Source: Fictibacillus nanhaiensis (GTDB lineage Bacteria > Bacillota > Bacilli > Bacillales > Fictibacillaceae). Taken from it: a DNA stretch of 64,000 nt. This document shows, one piece after another, positions 7,483 through 14,766 of the stretch. Below the pieces are notes generated by a model. The model made no database searches. It was not told the DNA's origin and saw nothing but the letters and a program-made list of their open reading frames with translations. The translations under genes were made by a program, and so were the position numbers. The stretch covers positions 1,302,001 through 1,366,000 of the forward strand of contig NZ_JAHVJO010000001.1 of assembly GCF_019801215.1 (NCBI RefSeq), in the 5' to 3' direction. The stretch's first letter is position 1. The number at the start of each line of letters is the position of its first letter.

Positions 7483-7526
7483 TAGTAAACATGCCTGTAC
7501 ATTTGAAGAATCACTTGAATATATTG
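7483..7526 (+). promoter_or_regulatory. Shared upstream element of repeat gene 3
   Basis: TAGTAAACATGCC (7483-7495) and GAATATATTG (7517-7526), with the same 21-base spacing as upstream of gene 1 and 28 bases before the ATG. Confidence 0.5.
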
Positions 7527-7554
7527 TAGTACATCAAGGAGGTGTTTTTTTAAA

Positions 7555-7830
7555 ATGAGTAGAAAAGAAAAGAAAAAGTGGGATTATGATCAAAAACAAC
7601 ATCCCGTACAAATTGCAATTGGTTATATCAATAATGGTGCAATTGCTATAAAGAAAAGTAACGCTTCTGACAATCCGAACAACAGTGCAGTAGCACAACA
7701 GAAGAGTAACGCTTCTGACAACCCGAACAACAGTGCAGTAGCACAAGGTAAGAGTAATGCTTCTGATAACCCGAATAAGAGTGCAGTTGCTCTTGGGAAG
7801 AAGAATGAAGCTGAAAACGAATCTTCGTAA
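7555..7830 (+). CDS. Repeat protein 3 of the array, 91 aa
   Basis: Close paralogue of repeat protein 1: charged N-terminus, head HPVQIAIGYINNGAIAI, three 16-residue repeats at 34-49, 50-65 and 66-81, and the end GKKNEAENESS. The first two repeats are nearly identical at the DNA level, which suggests recent duplication or gene conversion. No signal peptide or membrane segment is present. AAGGAGGTG lies upstream of the ATG. No obvious terminator separates it from gene 4, 129 bases downstream. The function is unknown and I do not recognise a family. Confidence 0.85.
   Translation: MSRKEKKKWDYDQKQHPVQIAIGYINNGAIAIKKSNASDNPNNSAVAQQKSNASDNPNNSAVAQGKSNASDNPNKSAVALGKKNEAENESS
7654..7797 (+). repeat. 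Three 48-bp in-frame repeats, gene 3
   Basis: Three units encode KSNASDNPNNSAVAQQ, KSNASDNPNNSAVAQG and KSNASDNPNKSAVALG. Confidence 0.88.
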
Positions 7831-7959
7831 GGATACAAACATTCGTTTATGTACAAAAACGAGATCCAAACACGTAGCAGATAGGAAAAAGAAATTTTCT
7901 TAAAAAAATCCTGTACACCAGACAAATATTTGGATAACACTGAGACAGGAGGATTTCCT

Positions 7960-8223
7960 TTGAGTTGTAAAGACGACTTTTATAAAAGAAAATATAGTCC
8001 TTATCAGATAGCTATCGGCTATATTGATAATGGCGCAATTGCAATTGGAAAAAGTAACGCTTCGGATAATCCGGATGACAGTGCTGTAGCGCAAGACCAC
8101 AGTAATGCTTCTGATAATCCGTATAACAGTGCAGTTGCTCAAAAGAAGAGTAACGCATCGGATAACCCGTATAAGAGCGCTGTTGCTCTTGGCAAGAAAA
8201 ACGAAGCAGATAACGAAAGATAA
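7960..8223 (+). CDS. Repeat protein 4 of the array, 87 aa
   Basis: Fourth paralogue: N-terminus MSCKDDFYKRKY, head YQIAIGYIDNGAIAI, three repeats at 31-46, 47-62 and 63-78, and the end GKKNEADNER. The start is a TTG at 7960 because AGGAGG lies seven bases upstream; another in-frame TTG at 7930 has no ribosome binding site. It is the only member with a Cys (residue 3). It is followed by a strong terminator. As in the others, the last repeat always reads SAVALGKKN, so the third unit acts as a conserved cap. Function unknown. Confidence 0.83.
   Translation: MSCKDDFYKRKYSPYQIAIGYIDNGAIAIGKSNASDNPDDSAVAQDHSNASDNPYNSAVAQKKSNASDNPYKSAVALGKKNEADNER
8050..8193 (+). repeat. Three 48-bp in-frame repeats, gene 4
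   Basis: Three units encode KSNASDNPDDSAVAQD, HSNASDNPYNSAVAQK and KSNASDNPYKSAVALG. Confidence 0.85.
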
Positions 8224-8235
8224 ATGCTTAATAAT

Positions 8236-8274
8236 AAACATGGCACGGACTTTGTCCGTGCCATGTTTACATTT
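8236..8274. terminator. Terminator between the repeat array and yitT
   Basis: Perfect 14-bp stem AAACATGGCACGGA / TCCGTGCCATGTTT with a five-base loop, between convergent genes. Confidence 0.85.
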
Positions 8275-8310
8275 TTTATGTTTTTGTATTTGTATGGGGT
8301 CTGTCCCCTA

Positions 8311-9177
8311 TTAATCATTCCGGAAGAAGCCAAAGATGCCTGTTGTGTGTACGATGTTCGTAAATGCATTCGGATCTACTTCTTTTAGCACTTGTTCTAA
8401 ATCATACAATTCATAACGTGTAATAACGATGATAAGCATCTCTTTTTCCTGGTTAGAAAATGCGCCTTTTGCGGGTACGATCGTGATGCCACGGACCATT
8501 TTTCCATGGATGGCTTGTTGAATCTCTTTTCCTTTTTTCGTAACAATCATGGCTGTAAGTTTTTCATGACGTGTATGAACAGCATCGATTACTCGAGAAG
8601 ATACATATAAGGCTACAAGTGTATAAAGTGCTTTTTCCCATCCGAAAAGAAACCCTGCTGCTACGATAATTAAGCCGTTCAATACGAAAAAGTATCCACC
8701 GATTGGCTTGTTCTTCATTCTTGATAAGATCATCGCGATGATGTCTAGTCCCCCTGTTGATGCACCGTACTTTAATGTAATCCCAACACCGAGAGCAGCG
8801 ATTACTCCCCCGAAAACGGCGTTTAATAAAATGTCCGATGAAACGACTGTAATGGGAATAATCTCAAGAAAAAATGTAATCATGATGACACTTAAGAAAC
8901 TATATACCGTAAACGCTTTCCCTACCTTCATCCACCCTAAAATGGTAACTGGAATGTTAAAGATGAAATATAAGATACCCGTTGTAACAGGAAACGCTGT
9001 ATTCGCTAATAATGATGATAATAGCTGTGCAACTCCAGTAAAGCCACTTGCATAGACTTTAGCAGGAATTAAAAACATATTTAAGGAGATCGCGTTTAAA
9101 ATTGCTCCTACGATGATAAAAAAGATTTTTTTCATTTCAGTTATTCCTAGATCAGAAATCCGAAAACGTTCTTTCAT
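8311..9177 (-). CDS. yitT: YitT family membrane protein (DUF161/DUF2179)
   Basis: A 288-residue protein with five or six hydrophobic membrane segments (for example IFFIIVGAILNAISLNMFLI and LYFIFNIPVTILGWM) followed by a soluble C-terminal DUF2179 domain (TAMIVTKKGKEIQQAIHGKMVRGITIVPAKGAFS). YGASTGGLDIIAMIL is a YitT family signature. It sits in the cytoplasmic membrane; the transported substrate is not established. The ATG at 9177 is preceded by AAAGGAGGG, so an earlier in-frame start at 9198 is rejected. Divergent from yitS, as in the related B. subtilis region. Confidence 0.88.
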   Translation of the reverse strand: MKERFRISDLGITEMKKIFFIIVGAILNAISLNMFLIPAKVYASGFTGVAQLLSSLLANTAFPVTTGILYFIFNIPVTILGWMKVGKAFTVYSFLSVIMITFFLEIIPITVVSSDILLNAVFGGVIAALGVGITLKYGASTGGLDIIAMILSRMKNKPIGGYFFVLNGLIIVAAGFLFGWEKALYTLVALYVSSRVIDAVHTRHEKLTAMIVTKKGKEIQQAIHGKMVRGITIVPAKGAFSNQEKEMLIIVITRYELYDLEQVLKEVDPNAFTNIVHTTGIFGFFRND

Positions 9178-9272
9178 ATTTCGGGTCCCTCCTTTCATTA
9201 TCCAAGATTCATTTTTAACAGAAAAAGGGGAACCAAGTCAATAGTAAGATTACCTAATATCAGATATGATCA

Positions 9273-9302
9273 TTGCCTTTTCATTCCAACACAAGTTAAA
9301 CT
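9273..9302 (+). promoter_or_regulatory. Possible sigma-A promoter of yitS
   Basis: TTGCCT (9273-9278), an 18-base spacer and TAAACT (9297-9302), 33 bases before the ATG. Confidence 0.4.
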
Positions 9303-9335
9303 ATAGAAAAAGCGAAATAAGCAGGTGAAAATGAA

Positions 9336-10199
9336 ATGATACATATTATTACAGATACCGGATCGGATTTGCCAAAACAAATATTGGACGAGTATGAAAT
9401 TATGATGCTGCCGTTAATCGTTCAGCTGAATAACGAAGAATTTTTAGATCGGTCTAACATTGAACCGAAACAGCTTTATACACATATGAAAGACGGCGCC
9501 GTCCCAAAAACAGCACAAGTTCCCCCTTCTATCATTAAGGAAACATTGAGTTCCTTAGCGAAAAATGGGAAGTCAGCCATTTACGTAACCCTATCTTCCG
9601 GAATTAGCGGGACTTATCAAACTGCCGTACTCATGAAAAATGAAGTACTTGAAGAATACCCAGATGCAGAGATCGAAGTTTTTGATAGCCAGGCCGCTTC
9701 ACTTGGATATGGATTGATGGTATATGAAGCAGCTAAGCAAGCAAAAGAAGGCAAAACCTTTTCTGAGATTATACAAACTCTACAGCATTACCGAGATCAT
9801 CTTGAACATATCTTTACCGTTGATGACCTTGATTATTTATTGCGCGGCGGCCGAGTAAGCAAAACCGCAGCTTTCATGGGGACTCTTCTTAAGATAAAGC
9901 CTGTCTTACATATGGAAGACGGAAAGCTCTTTCCTTTGGAAAAGCTGCGCGGCAAGAAAAAAGTGTTAGGCCGCATGGTAGAAATTATGAAAGAACGTGC
10001 CGGTTCATTAGATGGTATGACAATAGGAATTAGTCATGCAGATGATACGGAAACCGCACAGGCACTAAAAGAACTGATCATTGAAGAAACCGGAAATCGA
10101 AACATTTTGATTACGATGATTGGCTGTGCGATTGGGGCGCATGCTGGTCCAGGAACTATCGCTTTATTCTTTTTAAATACACCAAATAAAGTTTCTTAA
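9336..10199 (+). CDS. yitS: DegV family fatty acid-binding protein (YitS-like)
   Basis: A 287-residue DegV/FakB-type protein. The N-terminal IITDTGSDLPKQI, the middle VTLSSGISGTYQTA with fatty-acid-contacting Ser residues, the DSQAASLGYGLMV segment, the LDYLLRGGRVSKTAAFMG motif and the C-terminal GAHAGPGTIALFF are all classic. Members bind a fatty acid and present it to FakA kinase for phospholipid synthesis; no fakA is in this window. The start ATG follows GCAGGTGAAA. A small gene follows about 60 bases downstream. Confidence 0.92.
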   Translation: MIHIITDTGSDLPKQILDEYEIMMLPLIVQLNNEEFLDRSNIEPKQLYTHMKDGAVPKTAQVPPSIIKETLSSLAKNGKSAIYVTLSSGISGTYQTAVLMKNEVLEEYPDAEIEVFDSQAASLGYGLMVYEAAKQAKEGKTFSEIIQTLQHYRDHLEHIFTVDDLDYLLRGGRVSKTAAFMGTLLKIKPVLHMEDGKLFPLEKLRGKKKVLGRMVEIMKERAGSLDGMTIGISHADDTETAQALKELIIEETGNRNILITMIGCAIGAHAGPGTIALFFLNTPNKVS

Positions 10200-10258
10200 A
10201 CTGATCATGCATAAACAGGATTCTTCTGACAGATGTTAGGTACAGGAGGGATTCTATA

Positions 10259-10396
10259 ATGACACACCGAAATACGAAAGATGATAACAAACGTCCAGAA
10301 GACAATCAGGCGATGAATCAGCTGAAAAACGAAGCAGAACTCGAGATCAAACAAAAAGGCAAACAGCCTTACTCTAAAAAGCCAGATCATCTGTAA
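10259..10396 (+). CDS. Small charged protein, 45 aa
   Basis: ACAGGAGGG followed by ATG at 10259 opens a 45-residue frame ending TAA 10394-10396. The product is hydrophilic and rich in Lys, Asn, Gln, Glu and Asp (starts MTHRNTKDDNKRPEDN, ends SKKPDHL). It has no known motif. A clean terminator 12 bases later supports expression as part of, or just after, the yitS unit. It may be one of the small spore or stress proteins common in bacilli, but nothing in the sequence shows this. Confidence 0.65.
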   Translation: MTHRNTKDDNKRPEDNQAMNQLKNEAELEIKQKGKQPYSKKPDHL

Positions 10397-10407
10397 GACA
10401 GTTAGTA

Positions 10408-10438
10408 AAAAAAAGCTCCCAGTAAGGGGAGCTTTTTT
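10408..10438 (+). terminator. Terminator after the 45-aa gene
   Basis: Stem AAAGCTCCC / GGGGAGCTTT, five-base loop and T run. Confidence 0.85.
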
Positions 10439-10462
10439 GCATTAACCTGACTTAGGCTTGCG

Positions 10463-10620
10463 GATTGAAATGGATCCTCAAGGCTGGACTAAATCGAGGG
10501 CTAGCCACTGTAACTAGACCGGGTGAGACTCCTAATTACCCAAAGGGTAAAGGAGGCTCACCGCCCGCCCCACGGAAAGCGAGCCATGTAACGGACATCA
10601 ACCACTTTCAAGAGCAACAA
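10463..10620 (+). repeat. Dispersed palindromic repeat, copy B
   Basis: The longest copy. It carries GGTGAGACTCC (10522-10532) and GGAGGCTCACC (10552-10562), enclosing TTACCC-AAA-GGGTAA, so the centre folds into a near-perfect 41-base hairpin. To the right come CCGCCCGCCCC, GGAAAGCGAGC and ATCAACCACTTTCAAGAGCA, shared with copy D. It sits between two convergent genes. The 10396-10683 interval holds only this element, its flanking terminator and an inverted pair ACTCACTAG/CTAGTGAGT at 10622 and 10669. Confidence 0.8.
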
Positions 10621-10682
10621 GACTCACTAGAACAGCAGTTGTTAAAATTCCCAAGTTTCTTGCAATACTAGTGAGTTTTTGC

Positions 10683-11816
10683 TTAAATTCCAGGAAACTT
10701 TATTGTGAAACATGTAAAATCTTCTTTTGAATTTACTTCAATCGTTCCATTATGTTTTTCAACGATCTGCTTACAGACAGACAGGCCAAGACCTGTGCCA
10801 AGTGATTTTGTCGTAACGAACGGCTGGAATACATTCTCTAATAAGTATTCTGGAATAGGCTTCCCGTTGTTGCATATCGATAGCTCAACCGTCTCGTCCA
10901 CACTTTTTAACTTCACTTCAATCGTGCGTTCACCATTCCATTCACATAACTCTTCAACGGCGTTTACGAGAATGTTTAAAAGAACTTGTTTGATTTGCGC
11001 ACTATCCCCTTCAATAAATGCTTCTTTTTCGAAGTTGGATTGAACGACTATATTGGCTTCTGTAAATCGCGGGTACATAAACTCTAGCATCTCTTTTAAA
11101 AGGGATGTAACGGGTATTTTTTCAAGTTTATCCTGAAGACCTCTCATCTTTGACAAATATAAAAACTGACTGATCTTTTCTTCTAAGCTCACCAGTTCAT
11201 TTTGAATGATGTCAAAATAGTATTCTGATTGATCGGTTTTCTTTCCTTCGCGTTGAAGCAAATAGATAAACCCTTTTACAGAAGTGAGCGGGTTGCGAAA
11301 TTCATGGGCAAAGCTCGCTGCGATCTGCCCGAGCATCGTCAGTCTATCATGATGCATCTCTTGTATGAACTGATTTTTTCGGTCAATGATGGAATCTTTT
11401 AACGCGGTATAATCTTTTACACTCAAATACAAGAGATGGTCAAAATAGCGCTGCATCTGCATAACGCCTTCCCCTTTTTCATCCTCGTTCAACAACGAAC
11501 ACATCATGCGTTCATAAACAATACTTCGGCCAATGTTAATGTTATAAACAAAGTCTCCGATGTTTGTTTTGGCTTCAATCCGTTCTTTTGCGATCTTGCT
11601 TGTTAACAAACTGATTCGCTCAAGTGACCCTGTTTCCAAAAAGGAAATCAGCTCCTCGATGGTATGATAGCCGTTCTTTTTGACTTCTTCATAAAAAGGG
11701 TCATTCGACGGCAACAGCACATTTTGGAGCCACGTTTCAACAATACTTGATTTCTGTTCATTTAAAAACAGAGTCAATTCCTTATTTCTTTGTGCATGCG
11801 CACTGCTCTCACCCAA
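10683..11816 (-). CDS. Soluble sensor histidine kinase
   Basis: A 377-residue kinase without membrane segments. The first 140 residues are helical and resemble the RsbRD-type N-terminal sensory domain (FLNEQKSSIVETWLQNVL). The HisKA H-box is SFAHEFRNPLTSVKGF with the phospho-accepting His at about residue 171. The N-box is LLNILVNAVEELCEWN, and the ATP lid reads TTKSLGTGLGLSVCKQIVEKHNG. The C-terminal catalytic domain is complete. The TTG at 11816 is chosen because AAAAGGGTGATT lies just upstream; the longer frame from 11843 has no ribosome site. No response regulator gene is adjacent, so it is an orphan. Orphan kinases like this often feed the Spo0F phosphorelay; that is inference. Confidence 0.85.
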   Translation of the reverse strand: MGESSAHAQRNKELTLFLNEQKSSIVETWLQNVLLPSNDPFYEEVKKNGYHTIEELISFLETGSLERISLLTSKIAKERIEAKTNIGDFVYNINIGRSIVYERMMCSLLNEDEKGEGVMQMQRYFDHLLYLSVKDYTALKDSIIDRKNQFIQEMHHDRLTMLGQIAASFAHEFRNPLTSVKGFIYLLQREGKKTDQSEYYFDIIQNELVSLEEKISQFLYLSKMRGLQDKLEKIPVTSLLKEMLEFMYPRFTEANIVVQSNFEKEAFIEGDSAQIKQVLLNILVNAVEELCEWNGERTIEVKLKSVDETVELSICNNGKPIPEYLLENVFQPFVTTKSLGTGLGLSVCKQIVEKHNGTIEVNSKEDFTCFTIKFPGI

Positions 11817-11984
11817 TGTAATCACCCTTTTATATATAAACAATTTCTAACTGTATTATGAAGGAATATTTCAGATTCTACAATCTATTGTCGAAATGTC
11901 GGTATAGCTTGGAAAAATATACATGATGTTTAATTTGATGGAAATCAAACACTAAGGTATAAAAGACGTGAAAGGATGGTTTCC

Positions 11985-12872
11985 ATGCACACAATGTGGA
12001 AAGGGGCAATTAGCTTCGGCCTTGTTAATATACCGATAAAGCTTTTTGCAGCTACAGAAAACAAAGATATTAAGATGCGATACTTACACGAAAAATGCCA
12101 TAGTCCCGTTCAATACGAAAAGATCTGTCCGGTCTGCGAAGAAACGGTTGATACGAAAGAAGTTGTGAAAGGTTACGAATACGAACCGGGAAAATTTGTT
12201 GTCGTGGAAAAGGAAGAGCTGGATGAAATAGCTGGTGTTTCAGATAAGTCGATTGAGATCATTGATTTTATTCAATTAGAAGAAATCGATCCTATTTTTT
12301 ATAACCGGTCTTATTTTATCGGTCCAGGAGAAAACGGCACTAAATCATTTGCTCTATTAAAGCAAGCTATGGAAGACACGGGCAAAATCGGCCTTGCAAA
12401 GTTCACTCTGCGTTCTAAAGAACATTTAGCTGCAGTACGCGTTTATAAAAATGGGCTCGTTCTTGAAACGATCTTTTATCCCGACGAAGTGAGAAATGTT
12501 GATCATGTACCAGGATTACAGGATGAGGTAACGTTAAACGAAAAAGAACTAGAGATGGCAAAACAGCTTATCGAGCAATTGACCGCTCCATTTGAACCGG
12601 AAAAATATGAAGACGAGTACCGTGAAGCTGTCCTAGAATTGATCAACAGCAAAATATCTGGTAACGAGATAAAAGTAGCAAAAGAAAAACCAAAATCAAA
12701 TGTTGTTGATCTTATGGAAGCACTTCAAGCCTCAATCAATGAAAGCAAAGGAAAAGAGACTTCCACTAAAAAAGAGACAAAACAAAAAGAATCTGGCGAC
12801 CATAAAGGAACTGAGGAGACGAAAACGAAAAAGAAAAAATCTTCCAGTAAAAAGAAAGCCTCTAGTTCATGA
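11985..12872 (+). CDS. ku: DNA end-binding protein Ku
   Basis: A 295-residue bacterial Ku (YkoV family). It begins HTMWKGAISFGLVNIPIKLF, the most conserved part of the family, and continues with the Ku core and a zinc-hook-like region CHSPVQYEKICPVCEE. The C-terminal 60 residues form a Lys/Ser/Glu-rich tail (KKKKSSSKKKASSS) like the DNA-binding tails of some bacterial Ku. Ku forms a ring on double-strand ends and recruits LigD for non-homologous end joining, mainly important in spores and stationary cells. The start at 11985 has AAAGGATGG seven bases upstream. The stop overlaps the ligase start by four bases. Confidence 0.93.
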   Translation: MHTMWKGAISFGLVNIPIKLFAATENKDIKMRYLHEKCHSPVQYEKICPVCEETVDTKEVVKGYEYEPGKFVVVEKEELDEIAGVSDKSIEIIDFIQLEEIDPIFYNRSYFIGPGENGTKSFALLKQAMEDTGKIGLAKFTLRSKEHLAAVRVYKNGLVLETIFYPDEVRNVDHVPGLQDEVTLNEKELEMAKQLIEQLTAPFEPEKYEDEYREAVLELINSKISGNEIKVAKEKPKSNVVDLMEALQASINESKGKETSTKKETKQKESGDHKGTEETKTKKKKSSSKKKASSS

Positions 12873-13831
12873 TCCAATCCTTTTTAAAACCGATGCTCCC
12901 AACCTTGTCAGAAGAGCTTCCGACAGGCGAAAAATGGGTGTATGAAGTAAAGTACGATGGATTTCGATGTTTACTCTATTGGGATCATTCTTTGATTACG
13001 ATGACATCACGAAATGGTCATCCATTCCATACGATTTTCCCTGAGATTCCGGATTATTTAAAAAGTGTTCAACACAAAGTAAAACACTTGTTGCCTTTAT
13101 TAGTTGATGGGGAATTATGCATTTTAGCTGATTCGTATAAAGCAAATTTTGAATACATTCAAAAAAGAGGCAGGCTTAAACAAACTGAAAGAATCATACA
13201 ATCAGCAAAGCTTTTTCCTTCTTCGTTTTGCGCTTTCGACCTATTAGCGTTTAACGGCCAGTATACGTTTCAAGAACCTTTTATGAACAGAAAAAAATCC
13301 TTAAAGAGTGTTTTTGAAATGCTAGGAATCGATGTGAGCCATGTTGAGAAGTCATCGTTTATCAATTTTGTTCCGTATTCAGCAGATGAGAAATCAATCG
13401 ATGATCTTGTTAAAAAAAAGGATAGTGAAGGAATTGTCGCTAAAACCATCCATAGCAAATGGTCTGCTGGAACTCGGACAACACAATGGATAAAAGTGAA
13501 GAACCTGAAGATTGGTGTATTTATCTTGCTCGGATATGATACGGAGAACAGTTTTTTTCATGTTGGTCTCGTAAAAGGAACTACCATACAACCAGTAGGA
13601 CTGTTTGCACATGGGATATCCACAGAAGAAAAAGAAGCTTTAATCCATATCGTAAAAAGAAATCAAAGCGAAAAAAAAGGTTCCTTCATTAGGATTGAAC
13701 CCTCTTTATGTGTAGAGCTTTCTTTTTTGGAATGGTACAAAGAGCAATTAAGACAGCCTCGTTTTATACGTTTTCGCTTTGATGCAGATTGGGAGGATTG
13801 CACGTGGGAAAAGCTGCAAAGAAACAATTAG
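12869..13831 (+). CDS. ligD: ATP-dependent DNA ligase (LigD ligase domain)
   Basis: A 320-residue stand-alone ATP-dependent ligase. Motif I is VKYDGFR with the adenylated Lys28, then VDGELCIL, FCAFDLLAF, EGIVAKT and WIKVKNLK, motifs III to V. The last hundred residues form the OB domain. It seals nicks in Ku-dependent end joining. In B. subtilis this domain is the N-terminal half of a single LigD of about 611 residues that continues into the polymerase; here the frame stops at 13831. ATGA overlap with ku indicates translational coupling. The gene ends inside the start region of the polymerase gene (28-base overlap in another frame). Confidence 0.9.
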   Translation: MIQSFLKPMLPTLSEELPTGEKWVYEVKYDGFRCLLYWDHSLITMTSRNGHPFHTIFPEIPDYLKSVQHKVKHLLPLLVDGELCILADSYKANFEYIQKRGRLKQTERIIQSAKLFPSSFCAFDLLAFNGQYTFQEPFMNRKKSLKSVFEMLGIDVSHVEKSSFINFVPYSADEKSIDDLVKKKDSEGIVAKTIHSKWSAGTRTTQWIKVKNLKIGVFILLGYDTENSFFHVGLVKGTTIQPVGLFAHGISTEEKEALIHIVKRNQSEKKGSFIRIEPSLCVELSFLEWYKEQLRQPRFIRFRFDADWEDCTWEKLQRNN

Positions 13832-14724
13832 ATCTCCACGTTAATGGTGAGATCGTTACTTTAACAAGTCCTGACAAACCGCTTTGGCCCAAACACACAA
13901 TTGTAAAAGCAGAATATATGAACTATTTAACTCAAGCAGCTCCGTACATGCTTCCATTTTTGAATAACAGAGCACTAACTGTAATCAGATATCCTCATGG
14001 AGTGGGAGATGAGCGCTTTTATCAAAAAAATTGTCCAGATTATGCTCCCCATTATGTAGAAACTGTTCAAGAAGATGATATTGAATATATCGTTTGCAAT
14101 AATCTCCCTACATTGCTGTGGCTATGTAATCAGCTTGCTTTTGAGTTTCATATTCCATTTCGTACAACAGACTCGTCTTATCCATCTGAAATCGTTATGG
14201 ATCTTGATCCCCCATCTCCTAGTGAGTTTCAGCTGTCTGTTGAGGCTTCTTTAATGATTAAAGAAATATGTGACAGCCTACACCTGAAAACGTTTATTAA
14301 GACGAGCGGAAATAAGGGCATGCAGATCTACATTCCATTACCTGACAATGAAGTAACATTTGAAGAATCGCGCCTTTTTACAGAGTTTCTCGCTCATTAT
14401 TTGATCGAACGTGAGCCAGACTGGTTTACAATCGAACGATTAAAGAAAAACCGAGGAAACAAGTGTTATATTGACTACATCCAACACGCTGAAGGCAAGA
14501 CGATCATTGCACCTTATTCTGTTAGAGGAAATGAGGATGCACTCGTTGCAACACCTCTCTATTGGCATGAGGTAAAACAATCCTTAAAACCGGACTTCTT
14601 TCCACTAACGATCATTGAAAAAAGAATAAAGGACAGCGGTGACCCGTTTCAGAATTTCTTTTCCACTAAGAACTTACAGCCTATACGACCTGTTATAAAA
14701 GCATTAAAAGAAAAAAGCCTTTAA
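13804..14724 (+). CDS. LigD-type primase-polymerase (separate gene)
   Basis: A 306-residue archaeo-eukaryotic primase-like polymerase (PolDom of LigD). Visible motifs are the metal-binding VMDLDPPSPSEF, KTSGNKGMQIYIPL, and YIDYIQHAEGKTIIAPYSVRGN. It fills gaps with ribo- or deoxynucleotides during end joining. The start is GTG at 13804, seven bases after GGGAGG, and the reading frame differs from that of the ligase. In B. subtilis the same domain is fused C-terminally to the ligase. The intact ribosome binding site and complete domain argue for a real split gene rather than a sequencing frameshift. It is the third gene of a ku-lig-pol operon. Confidence 0.9.
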   Translation: MGKAAKKQLDLHVNGEIVTLTSPDKPLWPKHTIVKAEYMNYLTQAAPYMLPFLNNRALTVIRYPHGVGDERFYQKNCPDYAPHYVETVQEDDIEYIVCNNLPTLLWLCNQLAFEFHIPFRTTDSSYPSEIVMDLDPPSPSEFQLSVEASLMIKEICDSLHLKTFIKTSGNKGMQIYIPLPDNEVTFEESRLFTEFLAHYLIEREPDWFTIERLKKNRGNKCYIDYIQHAEGKTIIAPYSVRGNEDALVATPLYWHEVKQSLKPDFFPLTIIEKRIKDSGDPFQNFFSTKNLQPIRPVIKALKEKSL

Positions 14725-14762
14725 CTGAAAAAGGAATTACTCATCAGTGTAGAGGCTTTTAA
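14709..14762. terminator. Weak bidirectional terminator between pol and lacI-type gene
   Basis: AAAAGCCT / AGGCTTTT with a 32-base loop. On the minus strand the stem is followed by a T-rich run, so it probably ends the regulator transcript. Confidence 0.45.
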
Positions 14763-14766
14763 ATGG

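Noticed and set aside
6517-8193. Regular 48-base repeats as a possible CRISPR array
   Set aside because: Units are contiguous, in frame and without unique spacers, and they lie inside four genes with good ribosome sites; no cas genes are present.
6428-8369. Long open frames in other phases and on the minus strand across the repeat array
   Set aside because: The 48-base period is a multiple of three, so stop-free shadow frames repeat automatically. They lack ribosome sites and have unlikely composition.
10465-10671. A 68-codon frame over the dispersed repeat near 10.5 kb
   Set aside because: It is made from the palindromic repeat, which occurs elsewhere without an open frame; no ribosome binding site.
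13789-13831. Frameshift mutation in ligD
   Set aside because: The polymerase frame has its own GGGAGG and GTG and a complete N-terminus, so a natural split is more likely; a sequencing error cannot be fully excluded.
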